DNA of 64,000 bases. It comes from Nematopogon swammerdamellus. Lineage: Eukaryota > Arthropoda > Insecta > Lepidoptera > Adelidae. The position numbers and the translations under genes were made by a program. The notes under the pieces were generated by a model, which was not told the origin of the DNA, made no database searches, and was given only the letters and a program-made list of their open reading frames with translations. Below are positions 10,176 through 21,566 of this stretch, one piece after another. The stretch is taken from contig OX336338.1 in NCBI GenBank assembly GCA_946902875.1, forward strand, positions 13,507,971-13,571,970, given 5' to 3'. The number at the start of each line of letters is the position of its first letter. The stretch's first letter is position 1.

Positions 10176-10598
10176 CATTTCCATGAATGCCGGGTATCTT
10201 TACCCGGCGAACGCGCGGCCGTGTGTTGGATGTGGAATTAAGTGCGCGCGCACCCAAACGTATTGATGCAACGTACCTACCTACCTGTAATAAACTTGTG
10301 AAAATCGATAAAAATTGGGCATGCGCCTTGATCGGCGGGCGACTCCCCAAACCTCAGCGAGTGGTGCGTGCGTTAGCCGGCTAGAGCAAGCATATGTCGG
10401 TAGAGGTGCAGTGGCGTGTGCGAACAGTTAGTGTAGTTTCCCTCCCTACATCTCACCCGGCTCGCGCCGACCAGATCGTCCGTCTGTAAAGCAGTCGTCC
10501 AGTTACGTAAAACTTCATCGTGCGCTGCCGGAGCCGGCACATTGTCTGCAGTCTGCTACTGACAATATTGGCAAGTTCTTTTCTCTCCACCCGCCAAT
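10176..10598 (+). promoter_or_regulatory. Putative promoter and 5' UTR of the G-beta gene
   Basis: This stretch is distinctly more GC/CpG-rich than its surroundings (for example GGCGAACGCGCGGCCG near 10206 and repeated GCGCGC at about 10243-10250), as expected near an insect housekeeping promoter. A putative initiator-like AACAGTTAGTG occurs near 10424. No TATA box is evident. The start context before the ATG is CGCCAAT. Whether a 5' UTR intron exists cannot be told from sequence alone. Confidence 0.4.
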
Positions 10599-11621
10599 AT
10601 GAACGAGTTCGAAAGTCTCCGGCAGGAGGCGGAATGCTTAAAGAATGCGATACGAGACGCCAGAAAGGTGGCTTGCGACACGAGCCTCGTGCAAGCTACC
10701 ACCGGCCTCGAAGCCATCGGCCGCATTCAGATGCGCACTCGTAGAACCCTCCGCGGGCATTTGGCCAAGATATATGCCATGCACTGGGGTAGCGACTCGC
10801 GAAACTTGGTGTCCGCTTCCCAGGACGGCAAATTGATTGTGTGGGATTCGCACACCACGAACAAAGTGCATGCAATCCCTCTGCGCTCGTCGTGGGTGAT
10901 GACGTGCGCCTACGCTCCATCGGGGGCTTTCGTGGCGTGCGGCGGCCTGGACAACATCTGCTCCATATACAGTCTGAAGACAAGGGAGGGAAATGTGCGC
11001 GTTTCTCGAGAACTTCCCGGTCACACTGGCTACCTGTCTTGCTGTCGATTCCTCGACGACAACCAGATTGTGACGAGCTCCGGCGACATGAGCTGCGCGC
11101 TGTGGGACATCGAGACGGGTCAGCAGTCCACGTCGTTCTCGGGCCATACGGGCGACGTTATGTCTCTCTCAGTCTCTCCCGACATGAACATGTTTGTGTC
11201 GGCCGCGTGTGACGCCTCCGCCAAGCTATGGGACATCCGGGAAGGTGTGTGCAAGCAAACATTCCCGGGACACGAGTCGGACATCAATGCTATAACGTTC
11301 TTTCCGAACGGTGCCGCGTTCGCGACCGGCTCCGACGACGCCACTTGCCGTCTCTTCGACATACGGTCGGACCAGGAGCTCGCGATGTACTCACGAGACA
11401 ACATCATATGCGGCATAACGAGCGTTGCGTTCAGCAAGAGCGGGCGTCTGCTGCTGGCGGGCTACGACGACTTCAACTGCAACGTTTGGGACTCTATGAA
11501 GACTGAACGCTCCGGCATCTTGGCGGGCCACGACAACAGGGTCTCTTGTCTAGGCGTCACGGACGATGGGATGGCTGTCGCTACCGGCTCCTGGGATTCT
11601 TTTCTTCGCATTTGGAATTAG
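10599..11621 (+). CDS. Gbeta13F: Guanine nucleotide-binding protein subunit beta (Gbeta13F/GNB1 type)
   Basis: A complete 340-residue protein, the usual length for this family. Residues 1 to about 45 form the N-terminal helix that coils with G-gamma ([20 protein letters not shown]), followed by [20 protein letters not shown] and seven WD40 blades, ending [15 protein letters not shown] and WD-type dipeptides recur at blade intervals ([15 protein letters not shown]...[20 protein letters not shown]). With G-gamma it anchors G-alpha at the plasma membrane and signals to effectors after receptor activation. It is a single uninterrupted frame with high GC third positions, unlike the AT-rich flanks. 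Vertebrate GNB1 has many coding introns, so the intronless state is notable, though fly-type genes may simply have lost them. The flanking 41-bp direct repeats raise a retrogene possibility, but no poly(A) tract precedes the downstream copy. Confidence 0.97.
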   Translation: MNEFESLRQEAECLKNAIRDARKVACDTSLVQATTGLEAIGRIQMRTRRTLRGHLAKIYAMHWGSDSRNLVSASQDGKLIVWDSHTTNKVHAIPLRSSWVMTCAYAPSGAFVACGGLDNICSIYSLKTREGNVRVSRELPGHTGYLSCCRFLDDNQIVTSSGDMSCALWDIETGQQSTSFSGHTGDVMSLSVSPDMNMFVSAACDASAKLWDIREGVCKQTFPGHESDINAITFFPNGAAFATGSDDATCRLFDIRSDQELAMYSRDNIICGITSVAFSKSGRLLLAGYDDFNCNVWDSMKTERSGILAGHDNRVSCLGVTDDGMAVATGSWDSFLRIWN

Positions 11622-11743
11622 GAGAACAAACAACAAGTTTTTTTTTTTCATTTAAGATATTTTATGCTCTGTTTAGAGGAACAATCCATACATTTATATA
11701 ACTATGGTATCTACATATGCAGTTTGCATTGTTTTAGCTTTTT

Positions 11744-11784
11744 GCGGCCCATTAAAATGTTTTAAATGTATGCCAAACAAACTT
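11744..11784 (+). repeat. 41-bp direct repeat, downstream copy
   Basis: Identical over 41 bases to 10135-10175. It lies 123 bp past the G-beta stop codon, so it is probably within the 3' UTR or just beyond it. Confidence 0.9.
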
Positions 11785-13002
11785 TAGGCGTGGCAATCGA
11801 CAACAAAATCTGGGAGAAAAGAATGTAAGTCGAAGATAAGGTTTTTATGTACTCAGTACAAGCTATATTGCGTGCCATGTCAAGGTGTCATCTAACTGAG
11901 CTTGGCTAGCATAAAAGCTCAATTAGTTATAGATATTAATAGGGAATGTAGTATGTACTTATACTTAATGTATTAACTTGCGGTTGGAGCCTTCTTACGA
12001 CAGGCCATACGCGGCACATCCTAAGTCTGAATTGTACTTAACTGCTTGCCTGTTCTCCTGTTCAACATGGTAGGGTGCCAAAATATTTTCACTTCATTGT
12101 AGAAGCTGAAAGTTTTTTTATACTTGTATTAAGTGGGCATGCAGTATACCTACATAATTTTGTATAGTAGTTATTGATTAATGTGTTTCGAAATGTAGTT
12201 ATTTATTTAAATTAATTTAATTTATTTAAGTGCATTGCATATTCAAGTCAGTATGCAGAATTTTACCTGCATTTTATTTGTATGTTTCCGTCTGGTAATA
12301 TCTATTAGATTGTTATTGGTAGGTACTTACATACTACATATTAATAATGTGCATATGTGTGTTCATATACTACTTCTACAATTTGTGCTATGTACTGCAT
12401 AATGTTTAATGTTTTATCTTAGTGAGTTATGTGTGAATTAATAACTGAATGATTAACAGTTTCTTGGTCCACCTCGTCGTGACTTTGGGTTTGTTCGGAA
12501 TTGCGTATATTCACATTCGTGAACAGTGCGTGACGTCCCTCGAAAGTGTACGCAGCGCGCACCCTCAGGAGTTTGATCGCTGTGTACACTGTCATTTTTG
12601 ACATTTTATTTCAGTATGTTTGCTTCAATGATGATTCTACAGCGCATTGTGTTGCACTTGCAGGGCAGTGGAGAGACAATAGAGTCGTGGGCTTCGGCCT
12701 ATTCTCACATCTACAGTGAGAATCGCATCGTTTGTTGCGCTTCTCGTCGCTGCATATAATGGAGAGTAGGTTTTGAATTTATCATCACTGACAGACAATA
12801 AGTGTTCCGAAACGGACGCGAGCAGTGTAATCAATTCAGAACGGCTGTGTTCATTCTGCGTAGTGCATCATGTACGCAATTCAGAACGTGCTGTTAGCTG
12901 TTGGGTGTGGTTTATTTGAAAAGAGTTTTCGGCCTATTGCCGTTGAGAAGCTAGATATTATAAAAGCAACATCTGCCATCTGTAAGTCAATCAGTCAGTC
13001 AG
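11785..13002. other. Probable G-beta 3' UTR and intergenic sequence
   Basis: AT-rich, without a recognisable gene or clear repeat. The first several hundred bases may be 3' UTR; I see no unambiguous polyadenylation signal that fixes its end. Confidence 0.4.
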
Positions 13003-13045
13003 CGTGAATGCGTCCACTGTTGGACATACACCTCTCCAATTTTCC
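13003..13045 (-). mobile_element. Decayed RTE 3' terminus
   Basis: Minus-strand reading gives GEVYVQQWTHSR and a TGA stop, a diverged version of the RTE ending seen at 1228 and 2100. Confidence 0.5.
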
Positions 13046-13379
13046 TCCAGCCCTCTAATGTCTGTACGTATGTTCGCTTATACCTTGAGAACTGCTCAAC
13101 CAATTTAGATGAAGTTTTTACCATACCTACATCTCTGGATAATTAAAAGATTCTAATAACATCATATTAATGCTAGGATAGCTGCAGCACAGCTAATTAT
13201 GGAATATTTATATAAATGTGCTTCGTTCTTCAAAGCACGGTAGCAATGATAAGTAAAAAAAATCACAGCCTGAATATGAAAATGAAATCCGAAGATTTTT
13301 AAATTATATTTATTTTTCACGTTCCGTTTCCGTCTTCTATCTGGTTTCTAAATTCATTATACCATTTTTTTAAAATGCC

Positions 13380-14060
13380 TCATCTTTACCCTCAAAATAG
13401 ACATTGACGGCAGCTTCGATCTACTCGTTTGATGAAGGTTTCTGTCCTAAAGGTTTTTTCGATTGGGGAAGAGTTGGAAGTCAGATGGTGCCAGATCACG
13501 CGAATAAGGGGGTGTTTCAAACCCACAATTATGGATTTCAGCCATCAATTCACAGGACGTGTTATAGTTAGGCTGTGCATCTTGCAGAAACCATAGCAAA
13601 CCCCAATTCATTATGAAAATTATATTTAGAGTCCATTCATAAGACATGCCTATGCTCTCAGCTATCTCTGTGTTTTCAATCTACCGTTCCCCAATATCAA
13701 GTCGCAAATTTTTTCGATATTTTCTTCAGTAGTCGAAGTTTATGGCTGTTCAGAGTGTGTCATCTTCAATGCTCTGTTGACCACTTTTGATTGTATACTA
13801 TGGAGCAGATTCTTCTAAGTTTTTCTTTTCTAAAGTTCTTCTAAATATGTTTCAGCGTTAACCCTTTCTTGAACATATAGTTGATAACGGGGCGATGTTT
13901 GATTTTCCCCATTTTAAAAAATCCCTCCACGTAACGCTCAATATATCCTAAAATGAAACTTCACACAATGACAACTAATGAATTAACGAATGGTGGAACA
14001 AAATAAAGATTTTAGTCACCTTTATGAGGGCGGGAATTTTTCGATACACCCTTGTATATT
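13380..14060 (-). pseudogene. mariner-like transposase remnant
   Basis: On the minus strand, pieces of a mariner transposase are visible: an N-terminal helix-turn-helix part around 13690-13800, then an internal deletion, then FLQDAQPNYNTSCELM and FETPPYSRDLAPSDFQLFPN at 13447-13647. The last piece contains the PPYSPDLAPSDYFLFP motif around the third catalytic aspartate, here with substitutions. Frameshifts and the missing centre make it inactive. Terminal repeats were not delimited with confidence. Confidence 0.7.
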
Positions 14061-14162
14061 TAAATTATTCTCATTGATAGGACCTACTGTTAGTGCACAC
14101 TAGCAGCTTTAAAGTGATGTGTGCACTTTGTTTGTTGAGTGCACTTGATTCTCACTTTTATT

Positions 14163-14420
14163 TTGTTATTTGTTACTTAATTGCCTTAAATATTTTTTTA
14201 TATATTTCATTGTCAATGAAGTGTTTGTACAACTGATTTTTAAAACTGTTCACTGAGATAGCACTTATCACTTCTTGAGGCAATTTATTCCATGAGTCCA
14301 CTACTCGGTTAGAAAGAAAGTACTTCCTTGGATTTGAATTTAAACTATCTAGTGGTAGAGTTTTAGCGACGACCACGAAGTCTATTGGTACACCGATTTA
14401 AGATTTTAAGTTTAGGCACG
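14163..14420 (-). pseudogene. Non-LTR retrotransposon C-terminal fragment
   Basis: The minus-strand frame at 14173-14376 reads RKYFLSNRVVDSWNKLPQEV followed by ISVNSFKNQLYKHF, the typical C-terminal tail of CR1/jockey-type reverse transcriptases. Weak similarity extends to about 14420. It is only a tail fragment. Confidence 0.6.
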
Positions 14421-14524
14421 TTAGAGTAGGAAAGTATTTAACAGTTTTGCTGATGAAACGCTGTTGAAATAAAGCAACCTCTGTAATTGTATTTAGAATT
14501 TTTTATGGGAATGTCCCATTTTCT

Positions 14525-14690
14525 GTGGCTGCTGCGTGACTTGGTGGAAGGACCATGCTAAGGTGGTGGTGTTTATCCTGTCGCCCTATACCACGGCATA
14601 TCGTCGTTATCCCTTAGTCACCTTTTACGACATGCGCAGGGAGAGATGCAGTGGGGCTATTCTTTTTAAGTACCGACCCCGAGTACTAGT
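14525..14690. repeat. Dispersed lepidopteran repeat family A, copy 1
   Basis: A stretch with GACTTGGTGGAAGGACC, then TCGTCGTTATCCCTTAGTC and GGGAGAGATGCAGTGGGGCT is repeated at 24296-24480 and 59960-60140. It is non-coding and probably the tail of a retroelement. Confidence 0.7.
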
Positions 14691-14699
14691 TGTATTTAT

Positions 14700-15609
14700 A
14701 TCTAGTAATTAGCAGTGGCGTGGCGTTCATACAATCCGATTCCCGCCGGCTTCCCTTTTAATACTATGCACCCAGTCAGTACGCACACTATTATATCTAA
14801 CCTACACCTCCGGCTTCCCTCAGTCAAATTTTCACGCCACGCCACTGGTAATTAGTATGTTTTATTAAGATTATAATTTAAATGAACTGACTATAATTGA
14901 ATGTTAATATAATACATAATTAAGTTTTGCAGTTTACAAACTAACAGTACATTAGCTTTTTTTTATGAAGTACGACATATGGCGCGCGCCAGAGTAACGC
15001 AGAAGTGTAGTCCAACGGCGCCCACGGGCATAATAATACCTGTAGCAAAATCTCAAACCCTATGCGAATCAGTAGTAAAAAATGCAAAAATATATTTGCA
15101 TTCTTTTAATTGCACTCTAACTTCTATATAATATGTAGACCAACTTTTTGAAGCTTAAAATCTCTCCAAAATGTATGTAACTTGAGACACATGGTGAGTG
15201 TCTTGAGTTAGCTGTACATTGAATCTCCGCTCACAAATAGAAATATATGCGTAAGGCAGTGTGCAGACGAGCGACCAAACTTCGATCGAGTCGACCGATA
15301 GATTGGTCGTTCGTCTGAGCACTGCCTTAGACATTGACATGCACACTAGGTAGCTCCTATCACGGGCGTGCCCAGAGCAGGGGTGTTTGAACGAACAACC
15401 CGGATCGGCTGGGGAAGGCTTCGGTCTGTGTTTCCCATGGGATTTATTTCGGAAGAACTGTACAGCTATGGGGCCTCGATCTGGCATACATGATCACTGT
15501 ACTCGCAAGAGTGCAGGGATAGACGTCTGGATTTTATAGCCGGAAGACTGGTATTTCTGGACGTCTATAAGCAAAACGTAAGAGAGACTAAAATGATAGT
15601 ATTCCTTTG
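14700..15609. other. Non-genic sequence
   Basis: No gene supported. About 15270-15325 contains a local inverted string around gcgaccaaacttcgatcgag and agattggtcgttcgtct. Sequence at 14985-15010 (GACATATGGCGCGCGCC) resembles the 3' tail of the jockey-like family found at 35040 and 57550. Confidence 0.4.
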
Positions 15610-15815
15610 ATCCAAATTCTGTATGAGGCTTCCAGTGCGGCCCGCGAAGCTCTTTCCATGTAGGAGCTTATCGCCCATCTAGGGAGGCCTAGGTTCTTGA
15701 AGAAGCTATAGACTGATTTCTTAGGTCCGACTTCGACTGCGAAAAGTGCCGTCTCGAAGCGCATCGGGTCTACTAGATAGCAGTATTTGTAGAATGTCTT
15801 AACATTAGTCGCCGG
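15610..15815 (-). pseudogene. REL-type non-LTR element, C-terminal fragment
   Basis: Minus-strand translation gives FETALFAVEVGPKKSVYSFF, then KNLGLPRWAISSYMERAS and LEASYRIWIK. This aligns with the C-terminus of the element at 5505-6760 (FAVEVGARK, SYMERAS, LEASYRIWIG). The same family is therefore present twice in this window, on opposite strands. Confidence 0.65.
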
Positions 15816-17451
15816 TCACTAGCCGCGCCCTACATTGAGTGCGTGGTGTAGTGTGGAATTATCCTTGGGGACCTTGCTTAGTGACTCCAGGCTTCACAGA
15901 CAATGCTTTCTGAAACCCACTACAAGTTACAGTTAGTCCTAACGCCTAATAATATACATAATATAATAATTATTACATATTGAAGTGTTCCATAAGTACC
16001 ACTCATAAACTATCCATCATCAGCGAGTCATCTCATCTATCGCGAGCATGACGCCTCTTAGGCGAAATATCCATTCAATCTCGGGACCGGTATCAACGTT
16101 TACACATCAAAAACAATTCATACAAATTAAGGAAAACATGCAAATTTGTCGGCCATCAAAAGGTTATTTTCGACTTTTTTCGTGTTATGTTCCCTGTGCT
16201 TACCTATGTTTGGTCCTCTTTCCTCTAAGTATGTTCCTATGATTTTAAATGTACCTATGTGATTGAACGAAATTTTTAGTTCTTAGAAAAATTCTCCATC
16301 ACCCGTATCAACAGTTTTTATTTAAAAACGTAAGTAGTTTCTATCTAACTTTATTTGTAATTTTGTTAAAATTTAACTTTAGATAATATTTTATAAAAAG
16401 AAATAAGGTACAAAATGTAACCATGGGAAGTTTGTGCACACCATCTTAACATGCATTACATACATACATACTTAGCGTCACGCCTGTTTCCCAGTGGGGT
16501 AGGCAGAGACAATGGATGCATTACAAACCTATTATTATCATTTATTCCGTTATAGTCGGTCTTACGGCTCTAGGTATCCATTCCGTACCCTAGCAATGCT
16601 AATGCATTTCGGTGTACCTACAAGGTTAACTGGAAACAATTGCATTCTGTAATAGACCTGCATTCTGTGCAATAGTCACATATTATTTATGATTGGTGTT
16701 TTTGGAACACAACGATTAGTGATATCCACTGGCTGCCATCTAATGTGATCTTTCATTGAGAGGGTAAAACATGAAAGTAGCCATATTTTAAATTAATGCT
16801 CAGAGATGTATTATGTAATTACATAAGTGGTCATAACAGCTGAGGTTGTATGTAATTAAATAATTATAAGTACCTAATCTCTTAGTTGTTTAACTAATAT
16901 AACCGCAAGTAATAAATTCATTACTCTATTCAACATAAAAATAAGGTAATTGAAAAATCATGGCATCATGACGCAGAATGTGTTTGTTCTTACTGTGCGT
17001 TGAGGCTGCAACAACTCTTCCTAATATCCTATCTAGTCATTGATTACTCGTGTAATACTTCAAATAGTGTAGCAATTTACCATTTCAGCATTGATGATTT
17101 TAAATAAAAAAACTTTTTTATAATTCCATTCATAAAATGTCTTTAACTGGCCAACCTATATATATACTAGGTAACTAGTCTCAAAAAGTATTTCATACAT
17201 GTAAACAGATACCTAGGTACAATTACTCACATAATATATACATAATACACTATACTCATAATATTATAGAGATAATAATTCTTTCATCATCTTACGTCAT
17301 CTTGTAGGTGAATAAATTTGTCTTTTTTAAATCTGGCTTTTTGCCAGATCAAAGGAAGATTTTTTTTTATTTCATTCTAACCAGGTTGCTAAACATTTCC
17401 CATAATTTGGTGGAATTCCTCGCAGAATAGCAACATTTATAACGGCGTAGC
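15816..17451. other. AT-rich non-genic sequence
   Basis: No gene supported. Around 16460-16510 a TACA microsatellite runs into GTTTCCCAGTGGGGTAGGCA, a string like the end of a dispersed lepidopteran repeat. Nothing else is recognised. Confidence 0.4.
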
Positions 17452-17576
17452 TTATAACTTTGAAATTGAGTTATACAAATTCAAATTCGCGGTTATAACT
17501 TTGAAATTGAGTTATACAAATCCAAATTCATGGTTATAACTTTGAAATTGAGATATACAAATCCAGATTCGTGGTT
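17452..17576. repeat. Short tandem repeat, about 41 bp x 3
   Basis: Three consecutive units share TTATAACTTTGAAATTGAG and TATACAAATCC with small differences. Non-coding. Confidence 0.8.
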
Positions 17577-17724
17577 ATCCTTACTTACTGAATTGAATTT
17601 GCTGTTAAGTATATTTTATGATTTCGCAACCTAGAAACAGGAAACGGTAACCGGAAAATAAAGTCACATACATAACCTAGTAATTTGAGTGAGCTAACTG
17701 CATTTTCAAGGTTACTAATTTCTT

Positions 17725-18150
17725 AATTTTGATAATTTCTCATAATTTTGACGTATGTAATTCTCTTTAACTCAAATTTTGGAGTAGATTTGGAGATTTG
17801 GAGTAGGTAAATTCTAAAAAAATTACTAAAAATTTTCTCAGAGATTGCTCGGCGCTGTATTGAGTCTAACGACGCAAGCAGATATTGTGGACTACCCTCG
17901 CAGATGTGATTGCAGTACTCCATCACCGGCCTAATCTGTGTTTTGTACAACAGGAATAGTTCTGCCGGTAACAAAAACCCCCAATTACGGAAAAGTATTC
18001 CCAAATTTTCTGGATGCAGTTTTAGCCTTTGAGCCGATTGTCGGAAACCTACGTCTTTGGAAATGGTGGTGCCCAGGAGGTCCAGGTACTCCGAGACAGG
18101 AACATTTCCTTGGAAAGGAAAGGGATCGACCTTGGCAGATAGTGCGCATG
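17725..18150 (-). pseudogene. jockey-like family J2 reverse transcriptase fragment
   Basis: On the minus strand it reads VSEYLDLLGTTISKDVGFRQ, then ELFLLYKTQIRPVMEYCNHI and LASLDSIQRRA, the RT thumb region of a jockey-like element, with a frameshift between them and degeneration after it. It is the same family as 26700-27480. Its high-coordinate end, around 18121-18146, retains the sequence that in the other copy is split by a MITE. It abuts the truncated gypsy element. Confidence 0.65.
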
Positions 18151-18226
18151 TCAGTAGTTAACAACAAAAAGCCAGGGGGTTCTGTAGTCATTTACTTCTT
18201 GCACGCATAGTGAGTGCATAGCGATC

Positions 18227-21200
18227 ATGCAGCCGCACCGTGCCTCGTGCCACGACAGACATCTCCTAGCCACCAGACGGCAACAGCCAGGTGAGACGGT
18301 GGATTTATATCTTCGAGCGTTACAACTTTTGGCTAAGGATTGTAATTTCAAGGCCGTAACATTAGAGCAAAATCAAAACGACTACATACGTGATGCATTC
18401 ATTACGGGTCTTATATCAGACAGTATTCGTCAAAGACTCCTAGAAAACATTACCCTCGAACTGAACGAAGCATTCACACAAGCTCGTTCATTAGAGTTGG
18501 CCAAGGAGCATTCAAACGATTTTACCAGTCCTAGCACCTTGAACACAATTGGAAACAAAAAGACAAACAACATTCCTTCCACAACCACTCAAGAGAAAGA
18601 TGTATGCTATTTCTGCGGAAATTCCAGACACCCCCGTCGAAAATGCCCAGCTCTCAACAGTACATGTCAAAACTGTGGAAAACGAGGTCATTACTCAAGG
18701 GTATGTAAGAGCAGTTCAGCAAAAGAACATGCTATTGCTGTAAATGAAGGAGCAGAAACCAACATTATGACGACTGCTGCTGCGCCCGTTGGTTTGCGAA
18801 AGACGACGATTCCAATTACTATAAACGGCCAAGCAGCTGATGCTCTTATCGATACAGGAAGTACTAGTACCTTCATAAATAGCGCGCTGGCCAGCCGCTT
18901 CAAAATTAAAAGAAACAAACACAATGAAATTATTACACTAGCGTCAAGATGTCATCAAGCTCACATTGAAGGAACATGTCAAGCAACTATACAAGTAAAG
19001 GGCCATACATACGACAACGTTCCTATATTGATTATGGAAGATCTTTGTGCTGACGTCATATTGGGCAACAATGTCTTCGAGCAACACAAAACACTGGAAG
19101 TGACTTACGGAGGTCCACGAAGACCTCTAAAGATAGCATGCACCACTCTTACAGAAGCAGCTGTACAGCCTGTACGGCTGTTCCAGCACTTAGAAGATTC
19201 AATAAAACCGATCGCTATAAAATCTAGAAAATATAGTGAAGCTGATAAAAGTTTTATAGACAGTGAAATCAAGAAACTCCTGCAAAGCAGAATAATTGAG
19301 AATAGCTTCTCTCCATGGCGCGCCCAAGTCTTAGTAACGACTAATCCTAGCCATAAGAAGAGGTTAGTTATAGACTATTCAAGAACAATAAACCGCTACA
19401 CACAGCTAGATGCATATCCTCTCCCTAACATCGAGACTATGATAGCAAAAGTGGCACAATATGAAGTATTCAGCAAAATAGATTTACGAAGCGCTTATCA
19501 TCAGATACCAATCGTGGAGCGGGACAGGAAATACACCGCTTTTGAGGCCGGAGGTAACCTATACCAATTTACCAGAATTCCGTTTGGAGTCACCAACGGA
19601 GTGGCAACCTTTCAACGTGTAATGGATGATATAATTCGTCGAGAACAACTGAAAGGAGTCTTTGCCTACTTAGACGACATTACTGTATGCGGAGTCGATC
19701 AAAAAGATCATGACAACAACCTCTCAAAATTTATGGAAGCAGTAGCTACCTATAATTTAACACTGAACGAGGAAAAGAGCTCTTTCTCCCTAAAGACGAT
19801 AGACCTATTAGGATACACAATTTCTCAAAAGCAAATTAAGCCCGACCCTGAGCGACTACGTCCCTTACTTGAGCTACCAGTCCCACAAGATTCAGCGTCA
19901 CTACGACGAGCGATTGGTATGTTTTCCCACTACGCAAAATGGGTCCCGAAATTTTCTGAGAAAATACGAGCTCTCGTCGAAAGGGAATCTTTTCCAGTGA
20001 ATGAAGGAGCTAGAGAAGCGTTTGCAAATGTTAAAGAAGATATAGCAAAATCTACAATAACAGCAATAAACTATCAAATCCCGCTGACAGTTGAAACAGA
20101 CGCTTCGGACTTCGCGATCGCCGCTTCTCTCTCTCAATCAGGCAGACCAGTAGCTTTCTTTTCCAGGACGCTTTCAGATAGCGAACGACGTCACTCCTCT
20201 ATAGAAAAGGAAGCATATGCAATAGTAGAATCACTTCGAAAATGGAGGCAATTTCTAATTGGTCGACAGTTCAAACTGATAACCGATCAACGTTCAGTTT
20301 CGTTTATGTTTGACCAAAAACACAATAGCAAGATTAAAAACGAAAAAATAGAGCGATGGCGTTTAGAACTGTCAGTCTATAAATTTGACATTGTGTACAG
20401 ACCGGGACGCGAAAATCAAACAGCTGACACCCTATCACGAGTCTGTGCCAGCTTGGCCTCCGAGAGTAGACTGGAACAATTACACCGAGAGTTATGTCAC
20501 CCCGGTGTAACGCGAATGACACATTGGGTACGCGTAAAGAATTTACCCTATTCAATCGAAGAAATCAAGCGAGTTACAGCTCAGTGTTCTATTTGTGCAG
20601 AAATCAAACCTCGGTTTACCAAGAAGCATGGAACCTTAATTAAGGCTACGTCGCCTTTCGAACGTCTTTCCTTAGATTTCAAAGGACCACTACCGAGCTC
20701 TACACGAAATAAATATATACTCACCATAATCGACGAATACTCCAGGTTTCCATTTGCTTTTCCGTCTACAGATCTAAGCACGGCAACAGTAATTAAGCAT
20801 TTGGAAAGCTTATTCTGTGTCTTCGGCATGCCAGGATACGTGCACTCGGACCGAGGTTCATCCTTCATGTCGGTTGAACTAAAAAAATATCTGAATTCCA
20901 AAGGCATAGCGACAAGCCGCACCACTGGTTATAACCCTCAAGGAAATGGACAAGTGGAGAGATACAATGGAATAGTTTGGAAAAGCGTTCAGCTAGCATT
21001 AAAAACAAAGGGGAAGACAGTCACAAGTTGGGAAGAAGTACTGAATGCAGCGTTAAATTCAATAAGATCGCTCCTATGCACATCTACCAACTGCACTCCG
21101 CATGAAAGAATGTTTCTACATGGGCGTCGTTCACCTAATGGGGAGTCCGTACCCACCTGGCTCTCCACACCGGGCCCCGTGTTACTGAAACGACGAGTGC

Positions 21201-21544
21201 GAACAAGCAAATATGATCCCCTTGTCGAAGAGGTGGAACTTTTGGAGTCTAATCCCGAGTACTCTTACGTCAAGTTACGCGATGGTACAGAAACAACGGT
21301 TTCTAATCGACATCTTGCTCCTGCAGGCGAACAGTATCATGACCAGGCCCCAGAGTCTATCATATCTGACGTAGATTGGGAACAAGGATCAGAAATCTCA
21401 GCACCACCTGCAATTCCACCAGAACCTCTAGAAATTCAGCAACCTTCAACCAGTGCTCCTAGGCCTGAACCTACCGGAAATGAAACTCGGCGTTCTGACC
21501 GAATACGTCGAGAGCCAAGATACTTGAAGGACTATAACTACTAG
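18227..21544 (+). CDS. Ty3/gypsy Gag-Pol polyprotein, 5'-truncated
   Basis: One open frame of 1105 residues. In order: part of gag (ARSLELAKEHSNDF); two CCHC zinc knuckles at about 127-140 and 148-161; aspartic protease with DTG at about 209-211; reverse transcriptase with YLDD at about 481-484; RNase H (VETDASDFAIAASLS); integrase with an HHCC finger beginning about residue 753 and catalytic D817, D875 and E911 (spacing D-57-D-35-E); then a proline-rich tail. There is no envelope gene and no chromodomain. The gag similarity begins only near 18245 (RHLLATRRQ), so the first Met is not native and the 5' LTR and gag start are missing. The open pol suggests recent activity of the family, but this copy cannot be complete. 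Confidence 0.9.
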   Translation: MQPHRASCHDRHLLATRRQQPGETVDLYLRALQLLAKDCNFKAVTLEQNQNDYIRDAFITGLISDSIRQRLLENITLELNEAFTQARSLELAKEHSNDFTSPSTLNTIGNKKTNNIPSTTTQEKDVCYFCGNSRHPRRKCPALNSTCQNCGKRGHYSRVCKSSSAKEHAIAVNEGAETNIMTTAAAPVGLRKTTIPITINGQAADALIDTGSTSTFINSALASRFKIKRNKHNEIITLASRCHQAHIEGTCQATIQVKGHTYDNVPILIMEDLCADVILGNNVFEQHKTLEVTYGGPRRPLKIACTTLTEAAVQPVRLFQHLEDSIKPIAIKSRKYSEADKSFIDSEIKKLLQSRIIENSFSPWRAQVLVTTNPSHKKRLVIDYSRTINRYTQLDAYPLPNIETMIAKVAQYEVFSKIDLRSAYHQIPIVERDRKYTAFEAGGNLYQFTRIPFGVTNGVATFQRVMDDIIRREQLKGVFAYLDDITVCGVDQKDHDNNLSKFMEAVATYNLTLNEEKSSFSLKTIDLLGYTISQKQIKPDPERLRPLLELPVPQDSASLRRAIGMFSHYAKWVPKFSEKIRALVERESFPVNEGAREAFANVKEDIAKSTITAINYQIPLTVETDASDFAIAASLSQSGRPVAFFSRTLSDSERRHSSIEKEAYAIVESLRKWRQFLIGRQFKLITDQRSVSFMFDQKHNSKIKNEKIERWRLELSVYKFDIVYRPGRENQTADTLSRVCASLASESRLEQLHRELCHPGVTRMTHWVRVKNLPYSIEEIKRVTAQCSICAEIKPRFTKKHGTLIKATSPFERLSLDFKGPLPSSTRNKYILTIIDEYSRFPFAFPSTDLSTATVIKHLESLFCVFGMPGYVHSDRGSSFMSVELKKYLNSKGIATSRTTGYNPQGNGQVERYNGIVWKSVQLALKTKGKTVTSWEEVLNAALNSIRSLLCTSTNCTPHERMFLHGRRSPNGESVPTWLSTPGPVLLKRRVRTSKYDPLVEEVELLESNPEYSYVKLRDGTETTVSNRHLAPAGEQYHDQAPESIISDVDWEQGSEISAPPAIPPEPLEIQQPSTSAPRPEPTGNETRRSDRIRREPRYLKDYNY

Positions 21545-21554
21545 ATTATTTTTT

Positions 21555-21566
21555 ACCAAGGGAGAA
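21555..21566 (+). other. Polypurine tract of the gypsy element
   Basis: ACCAAGGGAGAA lies immediately before the TGTGATAA that starts the 3' LTR, the position where plus-strand DNA priming occurs. Confidence 0.65.

Noticed and set aside
10638..11147. 169-residue minus-strand frame over the G-beta gene
   Set aside because: A shadow of the GC-rich G-beta coding sequence.
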